Numbered from the stretch's first letter, positions 49,403 through 59,845 are shown. The stretch: 64,000 nt of DNA from Calothrix brevissima NIES-22 (GCF_002367995.1 NZ_AP018207.1:7860199-7924198); one strand, 5' to 3'. The notes: generated by a model not told the origin, from the sequence alone. Made by a program: numbers and translations.

Positions 49403-49630
49403 ATGAGTTCAATTATCCGTAAAAATGCTTTGAATACTTTGGAAGATAATCGTTGGGGTGACTTTCAACGCGGTGCGAGAAATCGTCGAATTATTGCAAT
49501 TGGTTCAACTATAGTATTTGCAATTATCTCTTGGATATTGCAGAGCATCTTACCTCTTCTTATAGGTGAAATAATTCTTTGGTTTTCCCTCAAACTTTGG
49601 CTTAAAAAAAGGCAAAAAAGTAATGTCTAG
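49403..49630 (+). CDS. Hypothetical small membrane protein, second gene of the trio
   Basis: 75 residues: a polar, basic N-terminus (RWGDFQRGARNRR), then two adjoining hydrophobic helices and a basic end (LKKRQKSNV). It overlaps the third gene by eight bases. Family unknown. Confidence 0.65.
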   Translation: MSSIIRKNALNTLEDNRWGDFQRGARNRRIIAIGSTIVFAIISWILQSILPLLIGEIILWFSLKLWLKKRQKSNV

Positions 49631-50006
49631 CTATGATTCTTTACCTAAAGACTTGAAAAACTATCTTAGTTCTCGATTTACAGCACATGGTCTTGATCCA
49701 GAGCTTGCCTATGATAACCTTGTTCCCTGGGAGGTTAAATTACAAGGGCCAGATATGGTTCGAGAGTTTATGCACCACAAGCATATCTCTCATATTTATC
49801 CCCAGAGCGAATATCCAGACTTAGCCGACGAAATTGATAATGTTTTTCTAGAAGACCCCTATGAAAACTTATCTCGCGGATGCAATGTAGCTACACCTAG
49901 CGAATTATTCAATGCTCGATTGGATAACACAATAGATGCGTTCGATAGAGACTGGAACGATGACGGAATTTTAGATGGAGGTATATTTGATTCAATCTTT
50001 TCATAA
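49623..50006 (+). CDS. Hypothetical acidic protein, third gene of the trio
   Basis: 127 residues, strongly acidic (DLADEIDNVFLEDPYENL and a DRDWNDDGILDGG tail), no membrane segment. The overlap with the previous gene means coupled translation. An acidic soluble partner of a basic membrane protein fits an immunity or regulatory role, but this is inference. Confidence 0.65.
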   Translation: MSSYDSLPKDLKNYLSSRFTAHGLDPELAYDNLVPWEVKLQGPDMVREFMHHKHISHIYPQSEYPDLADEIDNVFLEDPYENLSRGCNVATPSELFNARLDNTIDAFDRDWNDDGILDGGIFDSIFS

Positions 50007-50157
50007 ACTGTAATACCGTGATGCTGACTTTTAAGTGCGATCGCATTTTTACAAAAGAGCGATCGCACTTCACTCGCTGCCAATCCTTGGATTTTATGGG
50101 TTAAAATGAGAAAAATTCAAGAGATACCTCAGTTTTTACCTATTAATAATTTGTGAT

Positions 50158-50421
50158 ATGCCTCTAAATGAGTTGCTAGCGGCTGTTAGTAAGCTAACCC
50201 ATCAAGACAAACTGCGCCTGATGCATTTTCTCTTGCTGGAAGTAGCAAGGGAAGAAGGATGCAATTTAGAATCTATTGATAATCAAAATCAGGAAAATGT
50301 GCTATTACAGCAACTAGAATCAACTGAAGCAGTTGTATGGTCTCCTTATGAAGCGTATGAAGCTGCTCAGACATTATCTGAACTGTTGATAGCAGGACAA
50401 AATCAACACAAGCACCTCTAA
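50158..50421 (+). CDS. Small antitoxin-like hypothetical protein
   Basis: 87 residues beginning MPLNELLAAVSKLTHQDKL, a helical N-terminal half of a type common in cyanobacterial small antitoxin-like proteins. A 25-codon fragment follows at 50433. The function is not established. Confidence 0.6.
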   Translation: MPLNELLAAVSKLTHQDKLRLMHFLLLEVAREEGCNLESIDNQNQENVLLQQLESTEAVVWSPYEAYEAAQTLSELLIAGQNQHKHL

Positions 50422-50432
50422 TTCTCGGACAC

Positions 50433-50510
50433 ATGAATTTTTTTACAGAGTTTGATGTTTGTTTTTACCGCGCTGATTTAGCTTTTGAGGTGCGTCCTAG
50501 AAGAAAGTAA
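50433..50510 (+). pseudogene. Short fragment downstream of the 87-residue gene
   Basis: 25 codons (MNFFTEFDVCFYRADLAFEV...) then a stop. It is in the position of a toxin or partner gene and is probably a broken remnant. The family is not recognised. Confidence 0.35.
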
Positions 50511-50583
50511 ACTGCTGCTCATCTCTATAAAAACAGTCAGAATAGATACATTCCCTAACTGTTCTCACAGCAGAGGTAATCAG

Positions 50584-51303
50584 GTGCAAATCGAACAAAC
50601 CGAAGTAATAATTCCTACCCCCGACGGACAAATGCCGGCTTGGTTGTGTACCCATGCTGAAGGTAAACGCCAGCCAGCCGTTATCTTGTTAATGGAAGCA
50701 TTTGGTTTAACATCGCACATTCGCGACATAGCAGTGCGAATTGCTAAAGAAGGTTACGTAGTTCTCGCGCCAGATTTGTACTATCGGGAGTTACCTAATA
50801 ACAAATTTGCTTACGATGAAGTTGAGTCAGCGATGGCGATGATGTATCGTCTCGATTTTGGTAAACCCATGAAAGAAGATATGCAGGCGGCGTTGACTTA
50901 TGTAAAATCACGCACTGATGTGTATCCCGATAAGGTTGGCATGACTGGCTTTTGCTTAGGTGGGGGTTTGAGTTTTTTCACCGCTTGCTATTTATCAGCA
51001 GAGATTACGGCGGCGGCTCCTTTCTACGGTATGGTTCTTGATGAGTGGTTGGTAGAGGCAAAAAATATTACAGTACCAATTTACTTATTTTTTGGCGGTG
51101 TCGATCCATTTATTCCCAGCGATCGCATCCAGCAAGTTGAGTCTCGCTTACAAGAACTCGGTAAAGAATACAGTATAAAAGTTTATCCTGACGCCGATCA
51201 TGGGTTTTTCTGTAATGAGCGTTCTTCCTACAATCCCGTAGCGGCTGAAGATGCTTGGCGTGAATTGACACAGTTTTTCCGCAAACATCTCCAAGAAAAA
51301 TAA
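50584..51303 (+). CDS. Dienelactone hydrolase family protein
   Basis: 239 residues if begun at GTG 50584 (VQIEQTEVIIPTPDG), the usual family start; an upstream ATG at 50485 adds 33 non-family residues. Nucleophile Cys in MTGFCLGGGLSFF, acid in GGVDPFIPSD, His in YPDADHGFFCNERSSY. It is cytoplasmic. It is a metabolic cargo gene of the nifD element. Confidence 0.9.
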   Translation: MQIEQTEVIIPTPDGQMPAWLCTHAEGKRQPAVILLMEAFGLTSHIRDIAVRIAKEGYVVLAPDLYYRELPNNKFAYDEVESAMAMMYRLDFGKPMKEDMQAALTYVKSRTDVYPDKVGMTGFCLGGGLSFFTACYLSAEITAAAPFYGMVLDEWLVEAKNITVPIYLFFGGVDPFIPSDRIQQVESRLQELGKEYSIKVYPDADHGFFCNERSSYNPVAAEDAWRELTQFFRKHLQEK

Positions 51304-51488
51304 CCAATTTCGTAGTCAGCGCTGAAGTTCTGACTACGGAATCATTCACACCAAAGCGATCGCATTCCTTGAACAGGAAAACTTTAAATACCAACATTTA
51401 TGTAATATTACGTAGCGATGATTGCCCCTACTGCTGGTTACAATTGTGAGGTTATTTGTAGTTTAAGCATGAGGGAGAGAAGCATTCA

Positions 51489-52154
51489 ATGGCGCTTTTG
51501 GAAACAATTATTGAATTAGTTATTGATAAAATCTTGATTGGTGGCATTGTCTTAGTAGCTGGACACTGGGTGAACAAAAGATTTGAGATATTTAAGAGTG
51601 AAACTAATGAAAAATATCATCAAAGACAATTAATTGCTGAACTAGAACATCAACAACAGCAACAAATCTCTGAATTAGAAAATCAGATTGCTGTAGCTCG
51701 GCATAATGCAGAGATTGAGTTTATCGAAAGACAAATATCTGAGTTCTACTGGCCGATATACTTAAGGCTAGAGAAAGATAATGTCATGTGGAAACGAATT
51801 AAGTCTTTGAGTTCGGACGCAAATGTTTTACCTGAAGCCGCTAGTTTGGCTATAGAAAAGGATTTTATCCTGAAAAATCATCAAGAAATAGTTGAGATTA
51901 TTGAATCAAAAATTCATTTAGCTGAAAACGCCATGAATGGCAAAGACTTGATCAATGAGCTATTAAAATATATCAAACATGTTGCAGTCTACAAAACAAT
52001 CCGTTCTGTCAAAGAACTGCAAAAATTTAATCCTGTTGATATGCAGGAACCATTTCCCGACAAGCTTTTTCCCTTAATTGAAAACAACTTTCGGGAGTTA
52101 CAGCAAAGGTATCAGTATCTGAGAACTATTAAATTTGGGGAGTTTGAAAAGTAA
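51489..52154 (+). CDS. Hypothetical membrane-anchored coiled-coil protein
   Basis: 221 residues: one N-terminal hydrophobic segment (KILIGGIVLVAGHWV) followed by a long Gln/Glu-rich coiled coil (LEHQQQQQISELENQIAVA) and a helical C-terminus. No catalytic motif. Its end overlaps a convergent truncated gene by 57 bases. Confidence 0.65.
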   Translation: MALLETIIELVIDKILIGGIVLVAGHWVNKRFEIFKSETNEKYHQRQLIAELEHQQQQQISELENQIAVARHNAEIEFIERQISEFYWPIYLRLEKDNVMWKRIKSLSSDANVLPEAASLAIEKDFILKNHQEIVEIIESKIHLAENAMNGKDLINELLKYIKHVAVYKTIRSVKELQKFNPVDMQEPFPDKLFPLIENNFRELQQRYQYLRTIKFGEFEK

Positions 52155-52499
52155 GCTTATGCAGATAAAAAGCCTGTTGGCGATCGCGTGCACACACAGA
52201 CTTGATTGTTCGGCGTTGCTCCATTGTGGGATGATTTTGGAATTTGCATCAACAATAATCACAGCGTCTCCCCATCTCAGCAACACCGATTTTTTTAACG
52301 CTTCTGTTGTCATTAAGTCCCGCATCACCCGAAATACGACTTCGCTAAAGTCTCTAGCATCATAAAGATCCGCAAATCCGCTTCTTACCATCACCTTTTC
52401 TAGGAACGAGCGATTTCCATCCGCGATCGCAGTCCGAGCATCTTCAGTTTCTGTCGGGTCAACTTCAGGAATGTTTTTTCTAAATGTTTGATCGGGCAT
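52098..52499 (-). pseudogene. DUF2267-like gene with a replaced 3' end
   Basis: The 133-residue frame reads a DUF2267-like segment in its middle (FLEKVMVRSGFADLYDARDF, FRVMRDLMTTEALKK) and then an unrelated hydrophobic tail that runs antisense into the neighbouring gene. The 3' half of the family is missing, so I treat it as broken. Confidence 0.55.
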
Positions 52500-52681
52500 A
52501 GTTCTCTCTTTATTAATCTTGAGTCTTTATGCTTACCTATGTAAGGTCGCACAAATCAAAAACACTTGGTCTCATCCAGAAGTTGGAGATGTCATCTATC
52601 CAAAAGTAAGAAATTCAGTCACTAAATTTCCTCTGGCTAGTTTCAAAGCAGAATAGCTGAGGATTTGATACCATAATCAAA

Positions 52682-53299
52682 ATGAGCGATCGCAGTCTTG
52701 AGCAGATATGCAAACTTCCTATGACAAAGCGCAAGAAAAGCAATCTCCAGTGGATTAAAGAAACCCTTGAACTCAAACCCGATCATCGTTGGGAATCGCC
52801 ATCAGGCTACAAAATCTTTGTAGCCAATCGCGGCGCTGTTCGCTTCAATGTACCCCAAAATTGGGTTTTTGAGCCACAAGAAAAATCTTTCAAGTTCATG
52901 GACAAAAAACCACCCAATGATGATTGCTGTCTAGAAGTATCTTTTAACCAACTTCCGCCGAATGATTGGAGTATGTTTCCCCTCAAAGCCACCTTGCGCA
53001 AAGTCATGGAAGATGACAGCCGCAACGTCATTGAAAGGGGAGAAATTATTACTGTCAAGCGCCAAACTGCCAAAATTGTCTGGACGGAAATTAAATTTAT
53101 CGATACCCAAACCGAACCAAGAGACGCTTTTTCCCGGACTTGTATTGGTTTAGGTTCAAATATTCAATGTTTAATTACATTCGATTATTGGGCGGATCAA
53201 GCAGAAGAATTAACACCAATTTGGGATGAAGTAATTCGCAGTTTAACGCTGGGATTATATATCCGCGATCCTCGCACTGGTTTAGCTTATCCAGATTAA
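52682..53299 (+). CDS. Hypothetical protein
   Basis: 205 residues with a beta-rich pattern (YKIFVANRGAVRFNVPQNWVF). No signal peptide or membrane segment. I recall similar proteins in cyanobacteria without a known role. The start codon overlaps a HIP1 site. Confidence 0.7.
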   Translation: MSDRSLEQICKLPMTKRKKSNLQWIKETLELKPDHRWESPSGYKIFVANRGAVRFNVPQNWVFEPQEKSFKFMDKKPPNDDCCLEVSFNQLPPNDWSMFPLKATLRKVMEDDSRNVIERGEIITVKRQTAKIVWTEIKFIDTQTEPRDAFSRTCIGLGSNIQCLITFDYWADQAEELTPIWDEVIRSLTLGLYIRDPRTGLAYPD

Positions 53300-53319
53300 A
53301 CGCCAACACAAAAAGATAA

Positions 53320-53646
53320 CTACTTTAATCTCTGCAAATGCGCTTGTCCCCAATTGCAGAGTACATTTAATATTGGTATCAAACTCAGACCATAATCTGT
53401 AAATGAGTATTCAACTTTTGGGGGAATTTCTGAATACACTGTTCGCTCAACAATCCCATCTTTTTCTAGTTCTCGTAGCTGTTGACTTAAAACTTTCTCA
53501 CTAATATTTGGAATCAATCGTTTTAATTGACTAAAACGCCTACTTTCATCTTTCAAATGCCACAAAATTAAAATTTTCCACTTACCACCCAAAACCTTTA
53601 GTGTTGTTTGCACAAAGACTGTACCCTCAGTCTGTATTTCTGTCAT
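53320..53646 (-). CDS. HxlR-family transcriptional regulator
   Basis: 108 residues, a winged helix of the HxlR type: VLGGKWKILILWHL, FSQLKRLIPNISEKVLSQQLRELEKDG and VEYSFTDYG. It has no cysteine at the usual redox position near the N-terminus. It is divergent from an SDR gene, with a perfect palindrome between them, and probably controls both. Confidence 0.93.
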   Translation of the reverse strand: MTEIQTEGTVFVQTTLKVLGGKWKILILWHLKDESRRFSQLKRLIPNISEKVLSQQLRELEKDGIVERTVYSEIPPKVEYSFTDYGLSLIPILNVLCNWGQAHLQRLK

Positions 53647-53666
53647 TGATACTCTTCCTCAATTGC

Positions 53667-53684
53667 ACTTACAAAAAAGTAAGT
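53667..53684. promoter_or_regulatory. Candidate HxlR operator
   Basis: Perfect inverted repeat ACTTAC-AAAAAA-GTAAGT in the 90-base gap between the HxlR gene and the SDR gene. HxlR-type regulators bind TACTT/AAGTA-like palindromes, so this is the natural site. Confidence 0.6.
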
Positions 53685-53750
53685 ACTTCCACAAAAATTC
53701 ATCTTAGTATACCTTGGTAATCGTTTAATCCATAAGTGAGGCAACGAGAA

Positions 53751-54488
53751 ATGCAGCTAGAAAACGCTGTTGCTTTAGTCACAGGCGCTAATGGAGGAAT
53801 TGGTAAATATTTTGTCGAAGCACTGCGCGCAGCCGGAGCATCTCGGATTTATGCAGGCGCGAGAAATCCCAAATCCCTAGATGCGATCGCTTCCACAGAT
53901 CCGCAACGGATTATTCCCATTTCACTTGATATTATTGATGAAAAATCCGTAATTGCTGCCGCAGATAAGTGTGGTGATGTGAATTTACTAATTAATAATG
54001 CAGGTATTGGGTTACTCAAAGGATTTATCTCTGCAACAGATATTTCCAGTGCCAGAGCCGAAATAGAAGTTAATTATTTTGGTACCCTCAATATGTGCCG
54101 CGCATTTGCCCCAGTTTTGCAAGCTAATGGTGGTGGCGCGATTGTTAATATGCTTACCATTTTAGCAAAAGTTAATTTGCCTCTGAATGCTTCTTACTGT
54201 GCTTCTAAAGCAGCAGCTTTATTAATGACTCAAGGCATTAGAGCTGAACTCGCAGCCCAAGGTACATTAGTAATCGGAGTTATGCCAGGAACCGTAGATA
54301 CAGAAGCCAGTAAACATTTTCCCCCGCCCAAAGTTGCACCCGAAATCGTTGCCCAAACAGCGTTACAAGCTGTGATTGATGAAGTAGAGGATGTTTACCC
54401 TGGCGAGCAAGCTATGCAAATGGCAGCCCAATTACTCCAAGATCCTAAAGCATTAGAGAAAGCAATGGCAGCAATGTTGCCAAATTAA
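53751..54488 (+). CDS. SDR family oxidoreductase
   Basis: About 245 residues: VTGANGGIGKYFVEAL, NNAGIG and the catalytic YCASK (YxxxK); the Ser position reads NMLTIL, so the usual catalytic Ser is Thr or absent, worth checking. The ATG at 53751 is preferred over the GTG at 53736 from the family's length. It is controlled, most likely, by the divergent HxlR regulator. Confidence 0.88.
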   Translation: MQLENAVALVTGANGGIGKYFVEALRAAGASRIYAGARNPKSLDAIASTDPQRIIPISLDIIDEKSVIAAADKCGDVNLLINNAGIGLLKGFISATDISSARAEIEVNYFGTLNMCRAFAPVLQANGGGAIVNMLTILAKVNLPLNASYCASKAAALLMTQGIRAELAAQGTLVIGVMPGTVDTEASKHFPPPKVAPEIVAQTALQAVIDEVEDVYPGEQAMQMAAQLLQDPKALEKAMAAMLPN

Positions 54489-54598
54489 TTTAATTGAGAG
54501 TTGAGTACAGATTATCGTTGATTGTAGGGGCAATGGCACTGCCATGCCCCGAAGCGCGCACCTAATTTACCTGCAAGATGCTGTATATAGGATTATTT

Positions 54599-54889
54599 CT
54601 ATGTAGAAAATATAAAATGTCTAATTAAACCTAATATCAATAAATGTCCTGGGTAGAATGCATAAAACCATCTAGCCCTTGGCCCTTGCTTACCATTGAA
54701 TTGCAAGACAATAATACCTGCAAAAATTGCCAAATTTTGCGCCAGAGAATTCCCAGAAGCGACGAATGCAACAAAATGCAGAATACACCAGTAAAGCGCC
54801 CATATTGCGGGCTTGAGTTTATCGGTTAGAGACATTAAAAAAAATATAGATGTATAAATATATGCCCCTAATATTTTTGAATGCAACAA
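54599..54889 (-). pseudogene. C-terminal fragment of a TraX-family protein
   Basis: 96 codons of hydrophobic sequence ending GPRARWFYAFYPGHLLILGLIRHF, the end of TraX-type membrane acetyltransferases, which are about 230-250 residues. The frame opens at a TTG with nothing family-like upstream, so the N-terminal half is lost. Confidence 0.65.
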
Positions 54890-55096
54890 GCAACAAAGGT
54901 AGAGCTAAATGCTTAAGGCAATTGCATCGGTATTTCAATCTGAAATTTAGCACCTGCTCCCGGTGTAGAAATACAGTATTGATGCATATTCATGCGATCG
55001 CATTTATCATCAAGGCAATTCAATGATTTTTTGAGTGCGATCGCCAAATTCTTGATAATCATATAATACATATATAATTTTTTAAAATTTTCCGCT

Positions 55097-55681
55097 ATGA
55101 CAACATTTGATAATCAACTAGAAAGCGTTTATGCCAAAGACCGTCAAGAATGGCGAGAATGGTTACAGAGAAATCATCATAGTTCTATAGGTGTGTGGCT
55201 AATATACTACAAAGTCAAAAGTGGTAAACCAAGCATTAAATATAGCGAAGCCGTCAAAGAAGCCTTATGTTTTGGCTGGATTGATAGTAAAGTCAAAACT
55301 ATAGATACAGAACGTTATATGCAAATATTTACACCCCGCAAACCAAAAAGTGTTTGGTCAAAATTAAACAAGCAATATATCGAAGAACTCATCACCCAAA
55401 ATTTGATGACTGAAGCAGGGCTAAAAAAAATTGAAACTGCAAAAGAAAATGGTTCATGGAGCAGCTTAGATGCGATTGAAGCATTAACAATTCCCGCAGA
55501 TTTACAACTAGCATTAACAGCTAATGAAACAGCCAATAAGTATTTTGAGGCGTTGAGTAAATCATCCAAGAAAAATATTCTTTCGTGGATTGAGAGCGCT
55601 AAACGTCCAGAAACAAGGTTAAAGAGAATTCAGCAAACCATAATTTCAGTAGCGCAGAATAAAAATCCCTTAAGCCGCTAA
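55097..55681 (+). CDS. YdeI/OmpD-associated family protein
   Basis: 194 residues with the family pattern REWLQRNHHSSIGVWLIYYK, EALCFGWIDSK, FTPRKPKSVWSKLNK and a C-terminal KRPETRLKRIQ. The group is sometimes named bacteriocin-protection proteins; the molecular role is not known. Confidence 0.88.
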   Translation: MTTFDNQLESVYAKDRQEWREWLQRNHHSSIGVWLIYYKVKSGKPSIKYSEAVKEALCFGWIDSKVKTIDTERYMQIFTPRKPKSVWSKLNKQYIEELITQNLMTEAGLKKIETAKENGSWSSLDAIEALTIPADLQLALTANETANKYFEALSKSSKKNILSWIESAKRPETRLKRIQQTIISVAQNKNPLSR

Positions 55682-55828
55682 GATTAGGGATTGGTAACTT
55701 AAATAACACCAGCTTGAAATTTAGCGATCGCATTTCTCATAATGCCTGAAATATGACGACCTTTTTCAAAACTCTTTTTGCATGAAAGCAATGATATCTT
55801 CAACATTGTTGGCGAAAGCAAACACGTT

Positions 55829-56185
55829 TCATTCAAAATTCAAGACTATATCTAACGCCGCACGAATTGTTTCCCAATATTCATTTTCCAAAATTCCGAT
55901 CAACCCCAATATCCGACTATGATCAACACTGCGAATTTGTGCAACATCAATATAACGGTCTTGGTCTAAACCATTGTTGGTTGTAGCTTTAACGTTTACT
56001 ACATAAGGAGCATTTTTCGTTCCCGGTCGAAATGGCATCACAATAGTTAAAGAACCATATTGATTCATCACATCATTTTGAACTATAAGACAAGAACGTG
56101 TTTTTTGGGCTTCTGCACCCACTGTTGGATCAAGTTTTACCCAGCGAATTTCCCCGCGTCGATAAGCTAAAATACCATTTGGCAT
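55829..56185 (-). CDS. MazF/PemK-type toxin
   Basis: 118 residues of the PemK family: RRGEIRWVKLDPTVGAEAQKTRSCLIVQND and a VAQIRSVDHSRI C-terminal motif. An mRNA interferase by family. Its ATG overlaps the antitoxin stop by one base (TAATG). Confidence 0.93.
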   Translation of the reverse strand: MPNGILAYRRGEIRWVKLDPTVGAEAQKTRSCLIVQNDVMNQYGSLTIVMPFRPGTKNAPYVVNVKATTNNGLDQDRYIDVAQIRSVDHSRILGLIGILENEYWETIRAALDIVLNFE

Positions 56186-56424
56186 TATTCAATACCATCT
56201 CCAACAACAGAATCCCAAGCTGCTATCTCTGCTTGATATTCAGGATTTTTGGCATCTTCTTTGAGCGCTGCGATCATTTCTGCTTCCAAAACAGTACGAC
56301 GGTGTTTTGCTAAAACAGAGTTTATATAGCTACTGCGGTTAGGCGTATCTCCAACTGACGCAGCCTTGCGGTCAATAAAAGCAAGAATGTCATCATCAAT
56401 AGTGATAGTAACTTTCTTAGCCAA
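56185..56424 (-). CDS. Ribbon-helix-helix antitoxin
   Basis: 79 residues starting KKVTITIDDDILAFIDRKA, with RSSYINSVL, a MetJ/Arc-type DNA-binding antitoxin, and an acidic C-terminal half. It is the first gene of the toxin operon next to the nifD element's nifH-proximal border. Confidence 0.92.
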   Translation of the reverse strand: MAKKVTITIDDDILAFIDRKAASVGDTPNRSSYINSVLAKHRRTVLEAEMIAALKEDAKNPEYQAEIAAWDSVVGDGIE

Positions 56425-56708
56425 AAGTATTACTCCTTAATCTTACTAAAATGCCTTACTGATTTATCATATATTATAAAGATAATTCGATACTTTTTAA
56501 TCTAAAAAATGTCATTCAAAATAGTTTTTAGTTTAACAGTTTTAATTTAAAACTCATGCCAGCAAAATCTCAAAACCAGACAGAATCAGGGTTATATTGT
56601 CTCAAGCATCAAAAAAGGTTGTTAGTAGATAACGCTGTAAATTAAATTTAGGCTAGAAATAGACGCTTTTTTCTCCCGCCGCCAAAAAACCTGTTAAAAT
56701 CTTGAGTT

Positions 56709-58091
56709 CTAGGGGCGATCGCTAGGTTCGGAGTAATCCCAAGAGTGCATTTGACGGAAAGGAAGACCCATCTTTTGGAAAACGTACTTCTCTTTCACAC
56801 CAGAAGCAATCAAATCTGGCTTGAGTGCTTTAACAAACTCTTCAAATTCGTAAGCGGTCACGTCGTCATAAACGATGGTGCCGTTGTCGATGTAGTGAGT
56901 GGTACGTTTGTAGTCGTCGTTATGAGCAAACTCATAACCAGTACCAATCATCTTCATACCTAGGTCGTAGAAAGCGGGTACAACGTGGCGAGGACGTAGA
57001 CCACCAACCATCATAGCGACGGTCTTACCTTCCAAACGGGGGCGATATTTCTTAATAATCGCATCCATTGTGGGCTGGTACTTAGCAATGATCTTCTCAG
57101 CGTTTTCTTGGATCTTAGAGTCAAACTTAGAAGCGATTTCCCGTAAGGATTCAGCAATCTTAGTAGGCCCAAAGAAGTTGTATTCTAACCAGGGAATACC
57201 ATACTTCTCTTCCATGTGACGGCTGATGTAGTTCATCGACCGGTAGCAGTGGATGAGGTTAATTTTTACGTTTGGTGTCAGCATCATTTCGTTGATGGTG
57301 CCATCACCAGACCACTGAGCAACTACACGTAAGCCTAATTCTTCTAACAGAATCCGGCTAGCCCAAGCATCACCACCGATGTTGTAGTCACCAATAATAG
57401 CTACGTCATAAGGAGTAGAATCGAAAGGCAGTGTACCGTCTTTCTTGGCTTGGTCGGCTCTGGGGAATACCCAGTCACGAATTTGGTCGTTAGCAATGTG
57501 GTGACCCAAAGACTGAGAAACACCACGGAAGCCTTCGCAACGTACAGGAATAACAGGCTTGTTAATTTCTTTAGCTGCTTTCTTAGCTACTGCTTCGATG
57601 TCATCCCCAATCAAACCGATGGGACATTCAGATTGAATAGAAACACCACGGCTGAGGGGGAACAGTACTTCGAGTTCTTGAATCAGCTTTAAGAGTTTTT
57701 TGTCACCACCGAAAACGATGTCTCTTTCTTGGAAGTCGGAGGTGAAGTGCATGGTACCAAAGGTATCAACACCAGTTGTACCAATGTAGTAGTTACGACG
57801 ACCAGACCAAGACCAGTAACCGCAACCTACAGGCCCGTGGCTGATGTGGATCATGTCCTTAATAGGGCCCCAAACCACACCTTTAGAACCTGCATAAGCA
57901 CAACCACGAGCGGTCATTACACCAGGTAAAGATTTGATGTTAGACTTAACGCCGCAGTCAGACTTGCCTTCTTCGTATACATTTAAGTGCTTTTCCCGTT
58001 TTTTAGCTGCTTTTTCGGGATAGGCTTGGAGAACTTCTTTAATTAGTTCTTTTCTTTCGTCAACGATATTCTTGTTTTCTGGAGGAGTCAT
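56709..58091 (-). CDS. nifD: nifD 5' part, nitrogenase MoFe protein alpha subunit (interrupted)
   Basis: 460 residues as read, 454 of them native; the last six (EPSDRP) come from the element. P-cluster cysteines in [16 protein letters not shown] and SECPIGLIG; FeMo-cofactor Cys in [12 protein letters not shown] and His in RQMHSWDYS, which lies immediately before the break. Joined through the 11-bp core to 45464-45597 it gives a 498-residue protein, so the gene is intact after excision. Confidence 0.97.
   Translation of the reverse strand: MTPPENKNIVDERKELIKEVLQAYPEKAAKKREKHLNVYEEGKSDCGVKSNIKSLPGVMTARGCAYAGSKGVVWGPIKDMIHISHGPVGCGYWSWSGRRNYYIGTTGVDTFGTMHFTSDFQERDIVFGGDKKLLKLIQELEVLFPLSRGVSIQSECPIGLIGDDIEAVAKKAAKEINKPVIPVRCEGFRGVSQSLGHHIANDQIRDWVFPRADQAKKDGTLPFDSTPYDVAIIGDYNIGGDAWASRILLEELGLRVVAQWSGDGTINEMMLTPNVKINLIHCYRSMNYISRHMEEKYGIPWLEYNFFGPTKIAESLREIASKFDSKIQENAEKIIAKYQPTMDAIIKKYRPRLEGKTVAMMVGGLRPRHVVPAFYDLGMKMIGTGYEFAHNDDYKRTTHYIDNGTIVYDDVTAYEFEEFVKALKPDLIASGVKEKYVFQKMGLPFRQMHSWDYSEPSDRP
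56729..56739. repeat. nifD element core repeat, nifH-proximal copy
   Basis: CGGAGTAATCC, identical to 45598-45608. It overlaps the Tyr-Ser codons of DYS. Confidence 0.97.
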
Positions 58092-58132
58092 TTCTTGTCT
58101 CTCTTGCTCCTAAGGAACCGGGATAGTCAGGG

Positions 58133-58172
58133 TAGGGGAAATCCCCTATGGGGTTGGGGACTCTTAGTCCCC
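58133..58172. other. Two hairpins in the nifH-nifD spacer
   Basis: TAGGGG-AAAT-CCCCTA (58133-58148) and GGGGACT-CTT-AGTCCCC (58156-58172), both perfect. They lie in the nifH-nifD transcript and probably act in mRNA processing or stability, which would help nifH be more abundant than nifD. There is no U-run after either on the nif strand. Confidence 0.65.
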
Positions 58173-58251
58173 GTGGGGGATAGAAATTAGATCAAAGGTA
58201 AAAGGGAAGTGATGTAGGTGTTCCCTTTTCCTAAAACTTTGCTTACTGAGC

Positions 58252-59488
<1,237 letters not shown>

Positions 59489-59845
59489 TTACTTGTTCAA
59501 AATAGCGCCTTTGACATTGGAGACGCGAGCCATTGCAGCGCTGATATCATCAGCAGATACTCCATTGGCTGCCATTGCATCGCTGAGGTGTTTAGCAACC
59601 ACATCAAAGTGTTGGGGCTGGATGTTCATACCAGTATGGGTTTTATCCATTGGGCGACCTGCATATTGCTTGGGCCCTTCCAGTAACTGAGCTACGAATG
59701 CAACAAAGTGACCGCGTTGCTTCGCCATATCTGTCTTAGCGAAGAAAGTATTCACGCTGCTGTCTGCTTGAATGCGTTTGTGCAAATCTGCAACTACTTT
59801 ATCGAGAGTGGCTTGTCCACCAATTTTTTCGTACAGTGCGCTCAT
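59489..59845 (-). CDS. glbN: glbN, cyanoglobin (truncated hemoglobin)
   Basis: 118 residues, group I truncated hemoglobin: MSALYEKIGGQATLDKVV, the proximal His in HFDVVAKHLSDAM, and GPKQYAGRPM. It lies between nifU and nifH as in Nostoc commune. It is a candidate oxygen scavenger or electron-transfer protein for nitrogen fixation. Confidence 0.95.
   Translation of the reverse strand: MSALYEKIGGQATLDKVVADLHKRIQADSSVNTFFAKTDMAKQRGHFVAFVAQLLEGPKQYAGRPMDKTHTGMNIQPQHFDVVAKHLSDAMAANGVSADDISAAMARVSNVKGAILNK

Larger units (their letters stand above)
45598..56728. mobile_element. nifD element, 11,131 bp, programmed excision element
   Basis: Bounded by perfect direct copies of GGATTACTCCG (minus-strand reading) at 45598-45608 and 56729-56739, the core known for the Anabaena nifD element. 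The bases on either side of the core differ, so the repeat is exactly 11 bp. XisA recombination between the copies would release an 11,131-bp circle and rebuild nifD. The cargo, from the nifK-proximal side: xisA, a DUF433/DUF5615 pair, a broken PIN-type pair, a three-gene unknown cluster, a dienelactone hydrolase, hypothetical genes, an HxlR regulator with SDR, a YdeI-like gene and a MazF-type pair. Confidence 0.97.
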
